A stretch of 64,000 nt of DNA from Kwoniella bestiolae CBS 10118 (lineage: Eukaryota; Basidiomycota; Tremellomycetes; Tremellales; Cryptococcaceae), in the NCBI RefSeq assembly GCF_000512585.2, contig NC_089241.1, positions 868,001 through 932,000 of the forward strand. Reading direction: 5' to 3'. The translations under genes and the position numbers were made by a program. Below are positions 1 through 10,115 of the stretch, piece after piece. Position 1 is the stretch's first letter. Each line of letters begins with the position of its first letter. The notes beneath the pieces were generated by a model. That model had not been told where the DNA came from. It was given only the letters and a program-made list of their open reading frames with translations, and ran no database searches.

Positions 1-307
1 GAACCTTGTTCTGGAACCAGGTGCCTGATATTGCCTCAGGATCCTGATCAACCGGGTTGTGCTCATTTGTACGAGGGGGTTCATGGCAAACGACATCGCA
101 TTCATAATAACGAAGGCATTCCATTCTACAACTAGCTAACCATACTATCTTGGGTTCACTATACGACTCCCGAAAGACAACGCTTCAAACAACATCGTGA
201 ATCAATTTACCTAACATCTGCCATGTATCTATTCACACCCAGCAAAATGAATCATTACTTAGCATCGCGGGTCATCCATACCCGCGAGCTGACATAACCG
301 CAGAAAG
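1..307. other. left-edge noncoding stretch
   Basis: No convincing open reading frame, repeat or RNA gene is visible. It lies beyond the stop codon of the minus-strand transporter, so part of it is probably that gene's 3' untranslated region. Confidence 0.5.
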
Positions 308-2258
308 CTACGCCTTCAAGACAGCTACTCGAGTGGCATCCTTATCATCCGCCGGCTTCTCATCGATCTGTTCCATCGGTACCCCCGCTTCCTCCACCGT
401 CCCGACCATAGCGGCTTCCTCTCGCCTCAGTTGTCTCTTGTGCATGAACCAGATGATCGTGAAGCCGATCATACCTCCGCAGTTGCAGGCCAACACCGTA
501 GGGTAACCTTTAGGGAACGTCGGAGCTTCCGTTTGGAGGAAAATGATAGTCGGCAGCCAGGCATTACAGCTGTGTTCCAGAACATCGTCTGTGATCAGCC
601 TATGTATCATGACAACATACAAGCCATAAGAGATGAAGAGATGGGGTAACTCACGCGTAGAAAGCACAATTGATGGAAGCGATGATAAACGCTCTTTCCT
701 CCATACTACCATGGCAGATCTCGTTGACCCAACTCCACCAGATATGAGTGACAAAGTAAGTCCCGGTGACCATGAAAGCAAAGACTTTCAAGGTATTCGA
801 ATCGGGATAGACAGCCAAGATGACCGTGGGACACAAACCCCAAAGACAGGGGATGAGGCACCATGCGTATCTACTTCGGAACCGGTCCGAACACCAACCC
901 CAAACCAGTTGAGGAATGATACCGACCAAGTTAGCACAAGAAGGCAGGATGTTTCTCATACTGACTGAGTAACCAGCCGCTTTCAGGTAGATACCAAAGT
1001 AGTTGTAGTTCTGGATACCGTAGGCGTATAGGACGTATGTGGGAATGAGCAACCAGAAGTGCCACGTTACGATGACCCGCTTGAAAGTTCTGAAATTAAG
1101 AGCGTCCGACATGGCAATCGTACCGTTCTTCGCACAACGAGCCTTGGCCAGTTCTTTCTCTTCCTCGGTGATAAACCACGAGTTACAGTTATCGGGGAAG
1201 TCCGGTAAGAAGAAGAAAATGGCAATTCCGCACGGAATAGTCATGATGCCTGTGGAAGTGCAGATTTAATCAATTTTTTAGCTTCGAACAGGGGTGTTCT
1301 GGGTGAGAGATGGAGCATGCACTCGCCACATATTAGATACAGCCATCTCCAGCCCGCCAGTCCTTGCAATCCATCCATGTTCTTGTAGATAGCGGCTTGA
1401 AGAAACCCAGAGAAAGCTTGACCGATTGGTCCGGAGACGTAAAAAATTGAAGCTCGTTTGGCAAGTTCGGATTTGGTGTACCATGAGCCAAGGATGAAAT
1501 ATGCCACAGGCTGAAAGGCCGCCTCGAACAGGGCTACGAAGAACCGGAATGCATACCTGTCACGAAGTCGAAAGGTCGTATCAGCGATTTATCCTGAAGG
1601 GCAGGCAGGAATCGCTCGTCCCAACAGTGCCACTTACATCTGTTGGTAATTTTGGGCTCCAGCTTGAGCGAATGTGAAGATTGCCCAGCCAATCTCACAC
1701 ATGGACAACCACCAGGATGGTCTGACCTTCAGGACGATCATGTTTGAAGGTATTTGCATGACGCAGATGACCTGCATTGATACTGACGGTGAGTCATGCG
1801 TTCAACCCGGGTCTCGTTACTTCGACAGTACTTACGACGTTATATATGGTCTGCATCCACGTATATTGGTTCCCTTCGCTGTTGGGGATGTATCATTAGA
1901 GCAGTTCCCCCTAAAAGCTAGGCAAAAAGCGGATCACGTACATGTGCAGATCCTCCTTCAGACCAGAAACATAAGCGTTCGCCAAATTGGTTTGATCGAT
2001 GTACTTCATCAGCCATCCAAAACACAACAAGCTCAATAGAGCACAATCGAGCTTGAAGACAAGTTTCCGTTCGGCATCGGATTTCTCATAGTAGTCGGGA
2101 TCCCAGATCCATGACACGAACTTTTGCCATGGACCTCTGGTAGATTTACCGGTCGGGTTGACAAATGTTGTGGGTTCGAGATGTTGTTGTCTACCGGACG
2201 AGTTGGACCTCGCCAGGGTCAAACCCGCTCCGACATTTTCGCCAATTGTCGTTGCCAT
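308..2258 (-). CDS. MFS transporter, ACS family (pantothenate/allantoate permease-like)
   Basis: Predicted plasma-membrane proton symporter for a small organic anion. The N-terminus has the YIDQTNLANAYVSGLKEDL segment typical of the fungal anion:cation symporter family (Fen2/Liz1, Dal5). Further exons encode QIPSNMIVLKVRPSWW, GWRWLYLICG, and the IPQLVWGWCSDRFRSRYAW loop, which is the MFS basic signature between helices. The C-terminal tail is hydrophilic and acidic. Six exons join in frame across about five short introns (near 1880-1939, 1777-1840, 1556-1633, 1250-1320 and 590-650). Total length near 490 residues fits the family. The start is the ATG at 2258. It is transcribed divergently from the hydroxyacid dehydrogenase, with a 483-bp shared promoter. 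The substrate cannot be read from sequence. Pantothenate is the best-known family substrate, but the neighbours suggest a hydroxy- or sugar-acid. Confidence 0.9.
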
Positions 2259-2741
2259 TTTCGGTTCGTTGCTTGTTCTGGACGGGAAGTCGATCGATCG
2301 ATGACGAAAGAATCTCTAAGAGCCCAAGCAAGCCAAAAGCAAGGCTTTTATAAGCTTCTCAGCTCTTCATTCTTGATAGAGGTATCTATCTCCGTATCGC
2401 GCCCAGAAGAGTCTGAGGAATTCATCATGTGCGAGGTCGGCTGCATCGCCGTCAATCGATGCGTGTTGGCGATAAGCAGGTCAGAGACCATTTGGCTCGC
2501 GATGCACTGTTCAGGACAAACAACGCTTAATTGGCAATCTAATTTGGGAGCAGGAACGGACTTCGTTCCTGTCGGCGCTTCAGCCGACAGTCGGTCGGGC
2601 GTCGGAAAACAACCACACATTCCGAAGGCCGACTCTCCCGAATCTCAGATGTGAAGCGATGGATTGTTTGCGCTCTTATCTACGAGTGGCCTTGGGAGAC
2701 TTCAGGCAGTATTCTGGAGCAACCGCTATTCTGAAGTTACA
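2259..2741. promoter_or_regulatory. divergent promoter, transporter / hydroxyacid dehydrogenase
   Basis: This is the only DNA between two divergent start codons. It holds two nested perfect inverted repeats: CAGGAACG at 2551-2558 with CGTTCCTG at 2564-2571, and CTGTCGGC at 2569-2576 with GCCGACAG at 2583-2590. Downstream lie CGTCGG (near 2600), TCCGAAG (2621-2627) and TCTCCCG (2634-2640). CGG-containing inverted elements are the usual target type of Zn2Cys6 regulators, and one is encoded at 4326. Several of the same words recur upstream of the aldolase at 8212-8278. Binding is inferred. Confidence 0.55.
2551..2590. repeat. two overlapping perfect 8-bp inverted repeats
   Basis: CAGGAACG-5-CGTTCCTG overlaps CTGTCGGC-6-GCCGACAG by three bases. 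Both arms match perfectly. The block sits about 155 bp upstream of the dehydrogenase ATG and about 295 bp upstream of the transporter ATG. It is a possible operator or hairpin. Confidence 0.7.
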
Positions 2742-4020
2742 ATGGCCAAAACGAGCAAGAGAAAGCTTCTCGGAGTTGGTCCAGCTGCAGGTGCTCTTGA
2801 CGAGTTCAAGCAATTGTGTGAGGATTACGATGTTCATATGATCAATAGAGGTCCAAGGGATAAGGTAGGCCTAATCACGCTGAGACATGCAGTTGCTGAT
2901 AAGCAATTTGACCGTAGGTGAAATCTGAGATCAAGCGATTATGTGAAACGGAAGGTCCCTTTGAGGCTGCATTCCTATTTTTCGCGAATGGTAGCTATGC
3001 GCCCATGGATGAAGATCTGTTGGGACCCCTTTGGCAGAATGGAAACAGTGAGTGCAGAAAGTATCAAAATGGAGAAGACTGATACGGGAATACCACAGAG
3101 GTTGGCTGCTTCGCTCAGTGCGGAACGGGGTATGACAATGTCAGAGTTAATGATATATCGGCACATGGCTGTGTAAGTTGCGCTCGCAATGCTACATCAA
3201 CTTTTGAATCAAAAGCTGACTATCACTGCGAAGTATTTCACCAATACTCCAGATGCGGTTACTCTCGCGACTGCCGACTTCACAGTCCTTCTCTTTCTAT
3301 CGGTGTTGAGGGGATTGACGATGGCCGAGAGAGCAGCAAATCTTGGCAAGAATCACGCCGAGGTGGAACTCACCGTTGATCCAGCGGGTCTGACTTTGGG
3401 TAAGGCTCTTCCGGCAGTACCAGTATTCAGAATCTGACTTTCATCGTGGTAGGTGTGATTGGTCTTGGGCGGATAGGCAAGGACTTTGTCAAGAAATGTC
3501 AAGCATTCGGGGTGAACGCAATCTACCACACCAGAACCCGTCTGCCTCAGGAAGAAGAGGCGAGGCTCGAGGTTACATACGCTACAAGGGAGGAGTTGTG
3601 CAAGACAGCAGACGTTATCGCCGTGCTTACGCCTCACACGTCGGAGACTTACCATATTTTAGACTACGAGCAATTCGCTCTAATGAAAGGTATGTGCATA
3701 TCGGAGATGACTGTACGCTGACCTCAATGTCAGATGGAGTGTTCATTATCAACAGTTCGAGAGGACCGACAATCAACGAAGAAGCTCTCATCGATGCATT
3801 AAAGAGAGATAAAGTGAAAAGAGCTGCCTTGGACGTGTTTGAGAATGAACCTGTGATCCCGGATTACTTCAAGAACAACCCGAGGGTTACGATAACACCC
3901 CATGTCGCTGCTTATACAGAAGGCACGATTTATAGAGGTGAAAGGGACGCGATGGCCAATGTCAGGGCATTCTTGGAGCAGGGGTGCCCGAACACTCCCG
4001 TAAATGGGCCTTTTCAGTAG
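2742..4020 (+). CDS. D-isomer specific 2-hydroxyacid dehydrogenase (glyoxylate/hydroxypyruvate reductase-like)
   Basis: NAD(P)H-dependent enzyme interconverting 2-oxoacids and D-2-hydroxyacids, probably in the cytosol. The reading is MAKTSKRKLLG..., then CGTGYDNV and NTPDAVTLATADFT of the substrate domain, and GVIGLGRIG, the GxGxxG dinucleotide-binding loop. The catalytic set follows: Arg in NSSRGP, Glu in DVFENEP, His in TPHVAAYT. Six exons join in frame. Introns fall near 2863-2918, 3048-3100, 3173-3233, 3403-3459 and 3690-3733. Length is about 340 residues, normal for the family. The ATG at 2742 is the first Met followed by family sequence. It is divergent from the transporter, and the Zn2Cys6 gene follows on the same strand. 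The substrate is uncertain: glyoxylate, hydroxypyruvate or tartronate semialdehyde would fit an aldolase pathway. Confidence 0.9.
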
Positions 4021-4325
4021 ATACTCCCAATTTAATGCATATGATTGAGAGATAAGAAGCCTATGTTGCCAGCTATAGCCATCAGGGCAGCCCAGGCGAA
4101 GATGCATGATCAGCTCCAGGTCGAAATATGTACCGTGTGTGGGACGCATCACGATGTGTAGCAAGGTGAAAGGGAGGTACACGCGCGCTTAAGCGTTGTC
4201 TTAGCTTGGAAGCCCCACAAACAGCTTATCTCGACGCACTCTCCATCAGTAATACGATGAAAATCTAAGTATTCACTTTCTCTTTCCTTCCAAAACGTCA
4301 TTCGATTCGATCGACCAACTTCACG
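4021..4325. other. intergenic, promoter of Zn2Cys6 gene
   Basis: No gene is visible. A perfect 10-bp palindrome, CGCTTAAGCG, lies at 4186-4195. The TGTCGGC word of the two neighbouring promoters is absent, so the regulator does not obviously control itself through that element. The last 60 bases are pyrimidine-rich, as in a 5' untranslated leader. Confidence 0.5.
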
Positions 4326-6825
4326 ATGTCAGACGTTATACCATTATCACCCTCGTCAACAGGCGAATCAAGCTCAGCACTTAGAACAAGCCCGTCCATC
4401 GTTCCGCGATTATCGTGTAGATCTGTTGATGCGACGAACATAGCTTGTCAAAGATGTCACAGGCGGAAGAAAAAGGTCAGTCCTTTCATGAGCAATGTGT
4501 GCAACTTCACCAACACAACGTTCTCAGTGCGATAGAACCAGACCGAGCTGTGGGACATGTGTCAAGTCGCGTTTCACTTGCATTTACGATGTCGTGATAT
4601 CGGACAAGTCCCACCCCAAGTACGTCATATATCATCACATCCAATGAGTATTGCTAATTCAACGTTTCAGCTTCGTCCGTGACCTTTTAGCAGAAACATC
4701 ATCACAAAGAGACCGTATCGTGGAGCTTGAGACTCAGTTGGCTCAACTCACATCCTCGGCAAGTCACGCTGAAAACGAGAGTTTAATCGCAAGCAGCTCT
4801 TTACACCAATTCGCAACACTACTCAATAACGAAGCACCCACAGCCTTCCCAGTAATACCATTGCAAGACTTTTCAAGCGGCCCTGTTAGAAGCGAAAATC
4901 TCAGTTCGCACCCAACACTAGCAGAAAGAATAGTAAGACAGGTTTTAACGACTGAGCCGGACAGGAGGGAGGCGGGTTCTTCATTTAAGGGCACAATAGG
5001 CCAGCAGCTGGGAACCTCCCAAGATGATGAAGACTTTATGGGAAGTAGCGATGAGGATTCACGTCAAGCGCAGAATGGGCTAAGTACCTGGCCACCATAT
5101 CCCTTGGCTAGAAAGCTTGTTGAGAGCTTTTTCAATTGGATCTCCGGGATATACCCCATCTTGGAAAGAGACTTGATAGAGAAAGAGTGAGTACACGGAC
5201 CACAAAATCAGTTCTGACTCACTTTCCCCATCCTTTTAGCCTTCACACAATCTACTCCATGACATCTTCTCGACCTCCCTCGATGTCCGAATATCCCGAA
5301 CCCGACATAAGGGTCTACAGACTATTCATGATATTCGCTATCGGATGTGACGTCTTGGAGAAAGGAGGAGCAGCATTAATCGACCATTCGAAGAAGCTTC
5401 GTGCCTATGCGTTTGACCATCTTCCGGCAGTCCTCAGAGCAGATACCCTCGTAAGCACGTGTCTAATATAGGTATCGGGTGTCCACTGATAATCTCAACT
5501 TTGACGTCACAGTCGTGCATTGCAGGACTACTATTGTACGCTCAATACTCCATAATGGCCTTCGGAAACACCAGTCCTCATGCAGTAATAGGCTTGATTG
5601 CGCGACTAGCGATCGATCTTGGGCTCCACCGCGAAGACGAGAGTCTGACTGTAACGGAACAAGACACACGCAGGAGACTATTCTGGACGATCTTTAGTAT
5701 GGACCGGTTGATTTCCTCAACTTTGACCAAGCCTTTAACGGTGCCGGAGGACATCATCTCCATTCAATTGCCCAAAAGGGTCATTGGATCTTCGAGGTAT
5801 CAAATGGCTATGAACGTGAGTCATCACGCCAAGAAATGAGTATGCCAATCAATGGCTAAGCTTATGTTCCTGACCTCTGTCAGTCCGAGGAGTTTTTTCG
5901 TCATATGATCCTGCTTCGTCAGCTAAACGGTCAAGTTCTCAACGAGGTCTATCTAGTAAACGACTCGCAAAAGTCCCAAGGCGAACAGACCTTAGCCAAA
6001 CTGAGAAATAAAATCGACGGCTGGTTTGATTCTACCCCTCTGTCTCAGATGGACGGCTCTCGTAATCCTTTCTTGGAACTATGCTACAATCTTCTCCTCA
6101 CCGCACTTTATCGTCCCTCGCCGTTATTCTCTCATACCCACCCATCCCGGATGTCTCGCTTGAGAAAGTCCGCCTCTAGAGCAATCGATCTCTACGGACA
6201 ACTTTACGCACAAAAGCGCTGCGCCGAGAACTATGTACATCTATTCAACATCGTGACCGTTTCAGTCACTTTGGTATACACGCTTATCGAGGGTGAAGGC
6301 GATGATTTCAATTTAGAAATCTCGTCGTGGTGCAGGGACGCGGTGAGACAGGTAGTCACCTGCGAAAAGCTGATAGATGATTTCTGCAAGGATTGGCCTG
6401 GAACCACCAAGTACCGCGAAGCATTCAGAGGTCTAGCAAACGAGGTCAAGACGAAGATGAAGCAACCTTCCCTCACAGAAGAAATCATACCGCACAATCA
6501 AGTCCAGTCACAGCCTGTCGAGATGGAGTTCGTCGAGCAACAAGTCCGACCCATACCTCAAGATGTGATACCACCAAATCAAATACCTAATTCCGGACCC
6601 TGCCTCGCGATCTCCCCCACTTTGTTCGAAACTTTGGAAGATACCGCTTTATGGGACCAGTGGACGCTGCCAAACAATGGCCTGGTGGGAACAGCAGAAT
6701 TAGGAACGGCTGAAGATCCGCTAGGTATCAACATGTCTGGAGTAGGGATTGACGCTCTGCTCGCCAGTGTCGGTTTATCTGCTTTCACGGATTTTGACTG
6801 GGAACACAATACACAGTCCCGTTGA
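4326..6825 (+). CDS. Zn(II)2Cys6 fungal transcription factor
   Basis: Nuclear DNA-binding regulator. Exons 1 and 2 together give CQRCHRRKKKCDRTRPSC followed by GTCVKSRFTC, a perfect C-x2-C-x6-C-x6-C-x2-C-x6-C zinc cluster at about residues 40-66. A short coiled-coil-like stretch follows (RDRIVELETQLAQL), as in dimerising members. The middle (LARKLVESFFNWISGIYPIL; LAIDLGLHRED; TRRRLFWTIFSMDRLIS) matches the fungal-specific transcription factor domain. The C-terminus is Pro/Gln/Asn-rich with acidic patches and could be an activation region. About six exons; total near 700 residues. It sits between the dehydrogenase and the aldolase, so a pathway-specific role is likely but inferred. It is convergent with the aldolase, 93 bp apart. 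Start is the ATG at 4326. Confidence 0.9.
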
Positions 6826-6918
6826 TATAAATGCCAGTATTTTGCGAATGGCTCTTTACTCGATGTCAATGGTTTTCGGAATGTGAAGTAATGCATGAAG
6901 ACATTGTGGCTGTCCCAC

Positions 6919-8069
6919 TTAAGATGATGCCTCAATCTCCTTGATAGTCTTGACTTGAGCAGCCATACCAGCTTGGAACACTGAAGTATCTCTACCAGCC
7001 ATGACATACCTTACACAGTCGTATTCTTTTCGCAATCTAGCGATGATATCTGGTCGAGGCTCTAAACCACCCAGCCCGACGAATTTGCCATATTTCATAG
7101 CTGCCCGACAGATTTTGCTCAAGGCTTCGTAAAGTACCGGACTGTCACGTTGTCCACCAATGCCCATACTGTATCGACCATGTCAGCTTAAGTAGAAGTG
7201 CAGGCGTGAACGGGTACTTACTCATCGGCAAGATCCCATGCTCCCACGAAAATGGCATCTACACCTTCAACAGCTGCAATCTCTCTGTGATGGCTGATCA
7301 GCAATAATCCCCCAGAAGCCGTCAACAAAAGGCACTTACTCGCAGTTCTCCAATCCTTCGACAGTCTCGATCATAGGCATAGTCAAAGTGGTGTTGTTCT
7401 GAGCGATTTTAGCGTATTCTGCGTGAGGAAGTTGGTATTGCATTTGTGGGGTGAAAGTCAAAGGTCGCTCTCCCTGATCGTGTTGGATTGACAATCAGCT
7501 TCTTCCGGCAGCATCAAATTGGATCAGTGCTCACCAAAGGTCGGAACTTGGAATATTTCACGAGCTCTTTAGCCATGGCAGCTGTTCCAGTTCTAGGTAC
7601 CTACACTTCTGTCAACTTCGAATGCGCAGCAAGGTTTGTCCGGACTCACGATGATACCTTGAACACCGTTATCGAGTAATCTCGAGATCCAGTCGGACTG
7701 TAAGGAAGGGACTACACAGATAGGAGAGATACTGTCCCACGTGAGATCGTCTCAGCTGACCAGAATCCACTACGTTTCTAGACGTCTCACTCACCCAATG
7801 TTCAGACATGCACAGGCAATATCGCAGGCAGTCTGAATACCAGCGCGACAATGTTCCATGTTGATCAACACCGCCGTGTATCCAGCTACTTTGGCCAATT
7901 GTGCTACATCCGGTGAGAAGGTCATTGACATTCCGAAAGAGAAGCCTAACCCGCCTTCCTCCATCTTCTCCTTTAACCAGTTAGGCCGGATGAAAGACAT
8001 TGTTTGTTGATAAAGCGGATCTTCGGCGAACTTGCTTGAATCACCATTGGTTCCGTTTGCAGCTGTCAT
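6919..8069 (-). CDS. HpcH/HpaI-family aldolase
   Basis: Class II, metal-dependent aldolase of the phosphoenolpyruvate-binding (beta/alpha)8 superfamily. It cleaves 2-keto-3-deoxy or 4-hydroxy-2-oxo acids to pyruvate plus an aldehyde. Family signatures in order: LINMEHCRAGIQTA (the E-H segment near the active site), VPRTGTAAMAKELV, PLGERPL, MIETVEGLENC (metal-ligand Glu) and IFVGAWDLADE (metal-ligand Asp). The C-terminal exon is GKFVGLGGLEPRPD. Four or five exons give about 290 residues, typical length. I start at the ATG at 8069; an in-frame TTG at 8087 is unlikely. No targeting signal is clear. Together with an acid transporter, a hydroxyacid dehydrogenase and a regulator it suggests degradation of a sugar acid or related hydroxyacid. 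The actual substrate is unknown. Confidence 0.88.
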
Positions 8070-8636
8070 CGTGCGATATGATTTCAAGATCTGTAGCTAG
8101 GTGTAGTGAAGGAGCGGCTGAAGTATGGGTGAGCATGCGAGATGCAAAGTAACACATCCTCCTTTATAACAGACTGTCTTGGATGACCCGGAGTTCCTAT
8201 CATCGCTCTTCTCCGAAGCACTTCGCCTGGGCGGTTCTCCCGCCGACAGCGGTCGACGAAGCCCCATTGTTGTCGGCGAAGTGACCGCGACATTGACACC
8301 TCCATTTCTGCCTGCTATTCTCTTGCTCGTGATACAAGTTGTGAATGCGACATCACCGGGTATCTCTCCTCCCACATGGGACACTACGTGAATGGTGGGG
8401 TTTGTCTCGCGTGAGCAGTGCCAGACACGTAATACCGCAAGATGATGAATGCATCGGTGAACTCGGTCCTTATCGCTGTCGTCGAGAGATCATACTATGC
8501 ATGATTGTGCATAGCAATGCCTGTAAGATGCACTAGGTAAGCTGGTCAAGGAAGTCAAACAGTACATGCTGTACATATCTGTATTACATAGAGAGAGAGA
8601 AAAGTCTCTTGATCTTTCTACTGCTCTCCATTGTCA
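8070..8636. promoter_or_regulatory. aldolase promoter with TGTCGGC-type elements
   Basis: Upstream of the minus-strand aldolase. On the plus strand it carries TCCGAAG (8212-8218), TCTCCCG (8236-8242), GCCGACAGCGGTCG (8242-8255) and TGTCGGCG (8271-8278). The promoter at 2259-2741 has the same words, including GCCGACAGTCGGTCG with one inserted T. The pair lies about 175-210 bp upstream of the aldolase ATG, close to the spacing to the dehydrogenase ATG. The rest (8300-8636) shows nothing further apart from a short AG run near 8592. Confidence 0.55.
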
Positions 8637-9260
8637 TCACAATTGAGATCTAGATTCTCTAGTTGGCGGGTTCAAAGGGGTAGATCCTCCCCTTCTGGGC
8701 TGATGGGTAATTCGCTGTTGGGTAGGATCACGTCTTCTCGACTCATAGTGAGCATGGTCCAGCCTAGTCGAATCGGTAAAAGTCGAGTAGAGCTCGGCAG
8801 GAGCACGAGTATCTGAAAGATTTTGCACAGCTTCTTGTGATGCCGAAGATGACCTTCCCGTTATCATACCACCATTCTTACTTTGAAGTCCCTCGATGGG
8901 TCTACCGGGAATACCGACGAACGATTGCCTAGACAAGTCCCTCGCTCCGGCAGTAGCTTCTTCTTGTTGTGTGGTATTGTAAGATGGTGCGCGTGAATGA
9001 GAGGCGAATGGCATGTCGCTGGTCGCACTATAAACGGGGGGAGGTGGACTTCTCGGAGGTGAATAGTCCTGTAAGTGAGGAAGACGTGTGTTGGGATTAC
9101 TGTTCATCGATTCGGGTCGACCTCGTTGGCTGCTGGTCTCACTACCATCCCAATCGGAGAAGGCTGAAGTTAAATTAGGGCCAGCGGTGATTTCCCTTAT
9201 AGATCCGGGAGCTGAACTGGCAGTGGTGGTAGTAGAGGTATTCCGAGAATGAGTGGACAT
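8637..9260 (-). CDS. serine/proline-rich hypothetical protein
   Basis: Single-exon gene of 207 residues from the ATG at 9260. The product is rich in Ser, Thr, Pro, Arg and Gln (opening MSTHSRNTSTTTTASSAPGS; central SPPRSPPPPVYS). It has no predicted transmembrane segment, signal peptide or catalytic motif that I can see, so it is probably intrinsically disordered. SPxR and RxxS patterns would suit phosphorylation. A proline-rich stretch (residues about 68-78) could bind SH3 or WW domains. I do not recognise a family. Length and composition resemble the other orphan proteins of this window, but there is no clear alignment. Confidence 0.55.
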   Translation of the reverse strand: MSTHSRNTSTTTTASSAPGSIREITAGPNLTSAFSDWDGSETSSQRGRPESMNSNPNTRLPHLQDYSPPRSPPPPVYSATSDMPFASHSRAPSYNTTQQEEATAGARDLSRQSFVGIPGRPIEGLQSKNGGMITGRSSSASQEAVQNLSDTRAPAELYSTFTDSTRLDHAHYESRRRDPTQQRITHQPRRGGSTPLNPPTRESRSQL

Positions 9261-10115
9261 CGTATTTGTCTTGGGTTCTTTCCAAAGAGATATGAAGTGT
9301 TACTGAACAGAATCTTAGTCTTATCAGACGCATTGGCTCCATCACCCTCCTATTTATACCTTTTCAAGATCTCGCTTGATTGGGTATTTTCGCCTGCCTT
9401 CGAATAGCGCCTTTTGAAAGCCCAATCATGATAGCCGAAGTGCTCCATTTATTGCCAACTTGAGCGAAACCCAGCAAGCCCACCTAACTGTCGATCTGCA
9501 AGAGGTGGCTAGAAGGGCGCGATCGATCCCGCTGATCAACTCCGCCTAAAATTCTCATGCGAGCTGGTAACACCCGAATGTCTTTCAAGTTCTGGCTTGG
9601 AAGAAATATCTGGACGCTCTTCTAGATTGCATGCAATCGATCGAAGCTCAGATCCGTAGAGCTGAGTGCATTGTGTACTGTATCCGGTATGTATACGCCG
9701 CAAACGGGAATCCTTTATTGCTGAGTTTCAAGCGGGGTCAAGCGGTGCGATCGTGGCGAATAATTCATTCTTTCGACAATGGAATGGCGTCAAAACCCCG
9801 ATGCGTCATTAAGATGATCGGCAGCTGTGACAACGGAGGACATTCTACTCGATCATGAGGTGATTTTGGGGGTAGATGAAGATGTACAAAAATACCCGCT
9901 CCGGTGAACAGCTTCTCTGACTTTCTGCCGATCGTGCGGACTTCAGTGCTGATTTCAACAGCGATGATAAAATACATAATTACCTAGGCTTGTATGGGAG
10001 CTATGGGATCTCAAAGGCGTTTCGAAAATGTGCAGGGGGTAAGTGCGTCAGATAGAGTAAGGGGTGTGCGGGAGGTGCGATCCGGGCACCGAATTAGCAT
10101 CCGGCGGCAGTTCGT
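9261..10115. other. intergenic, no gene seen
   Basis: 855 bp between the 5' end of the Ser/Pro-rich gene and the 3' end of the GH43 gene. Short open frames exist on both strands (for example 9631-9858), but they have no start context, splice extension or recognisable protein. No repeats noted. Confidence 0.5.

Noticed and set aside
2124..2654. 176-codon plus-strand frame across the transporter start and promoter
   Set aside because: It is antisense to the transporter's first exon and runs through the divergent promoter; no protein similarity is visible.
9631..9858. Plus-strand 75-codon frame
   Set aside because: Isolated and without domain, conservation signal or splice sites.
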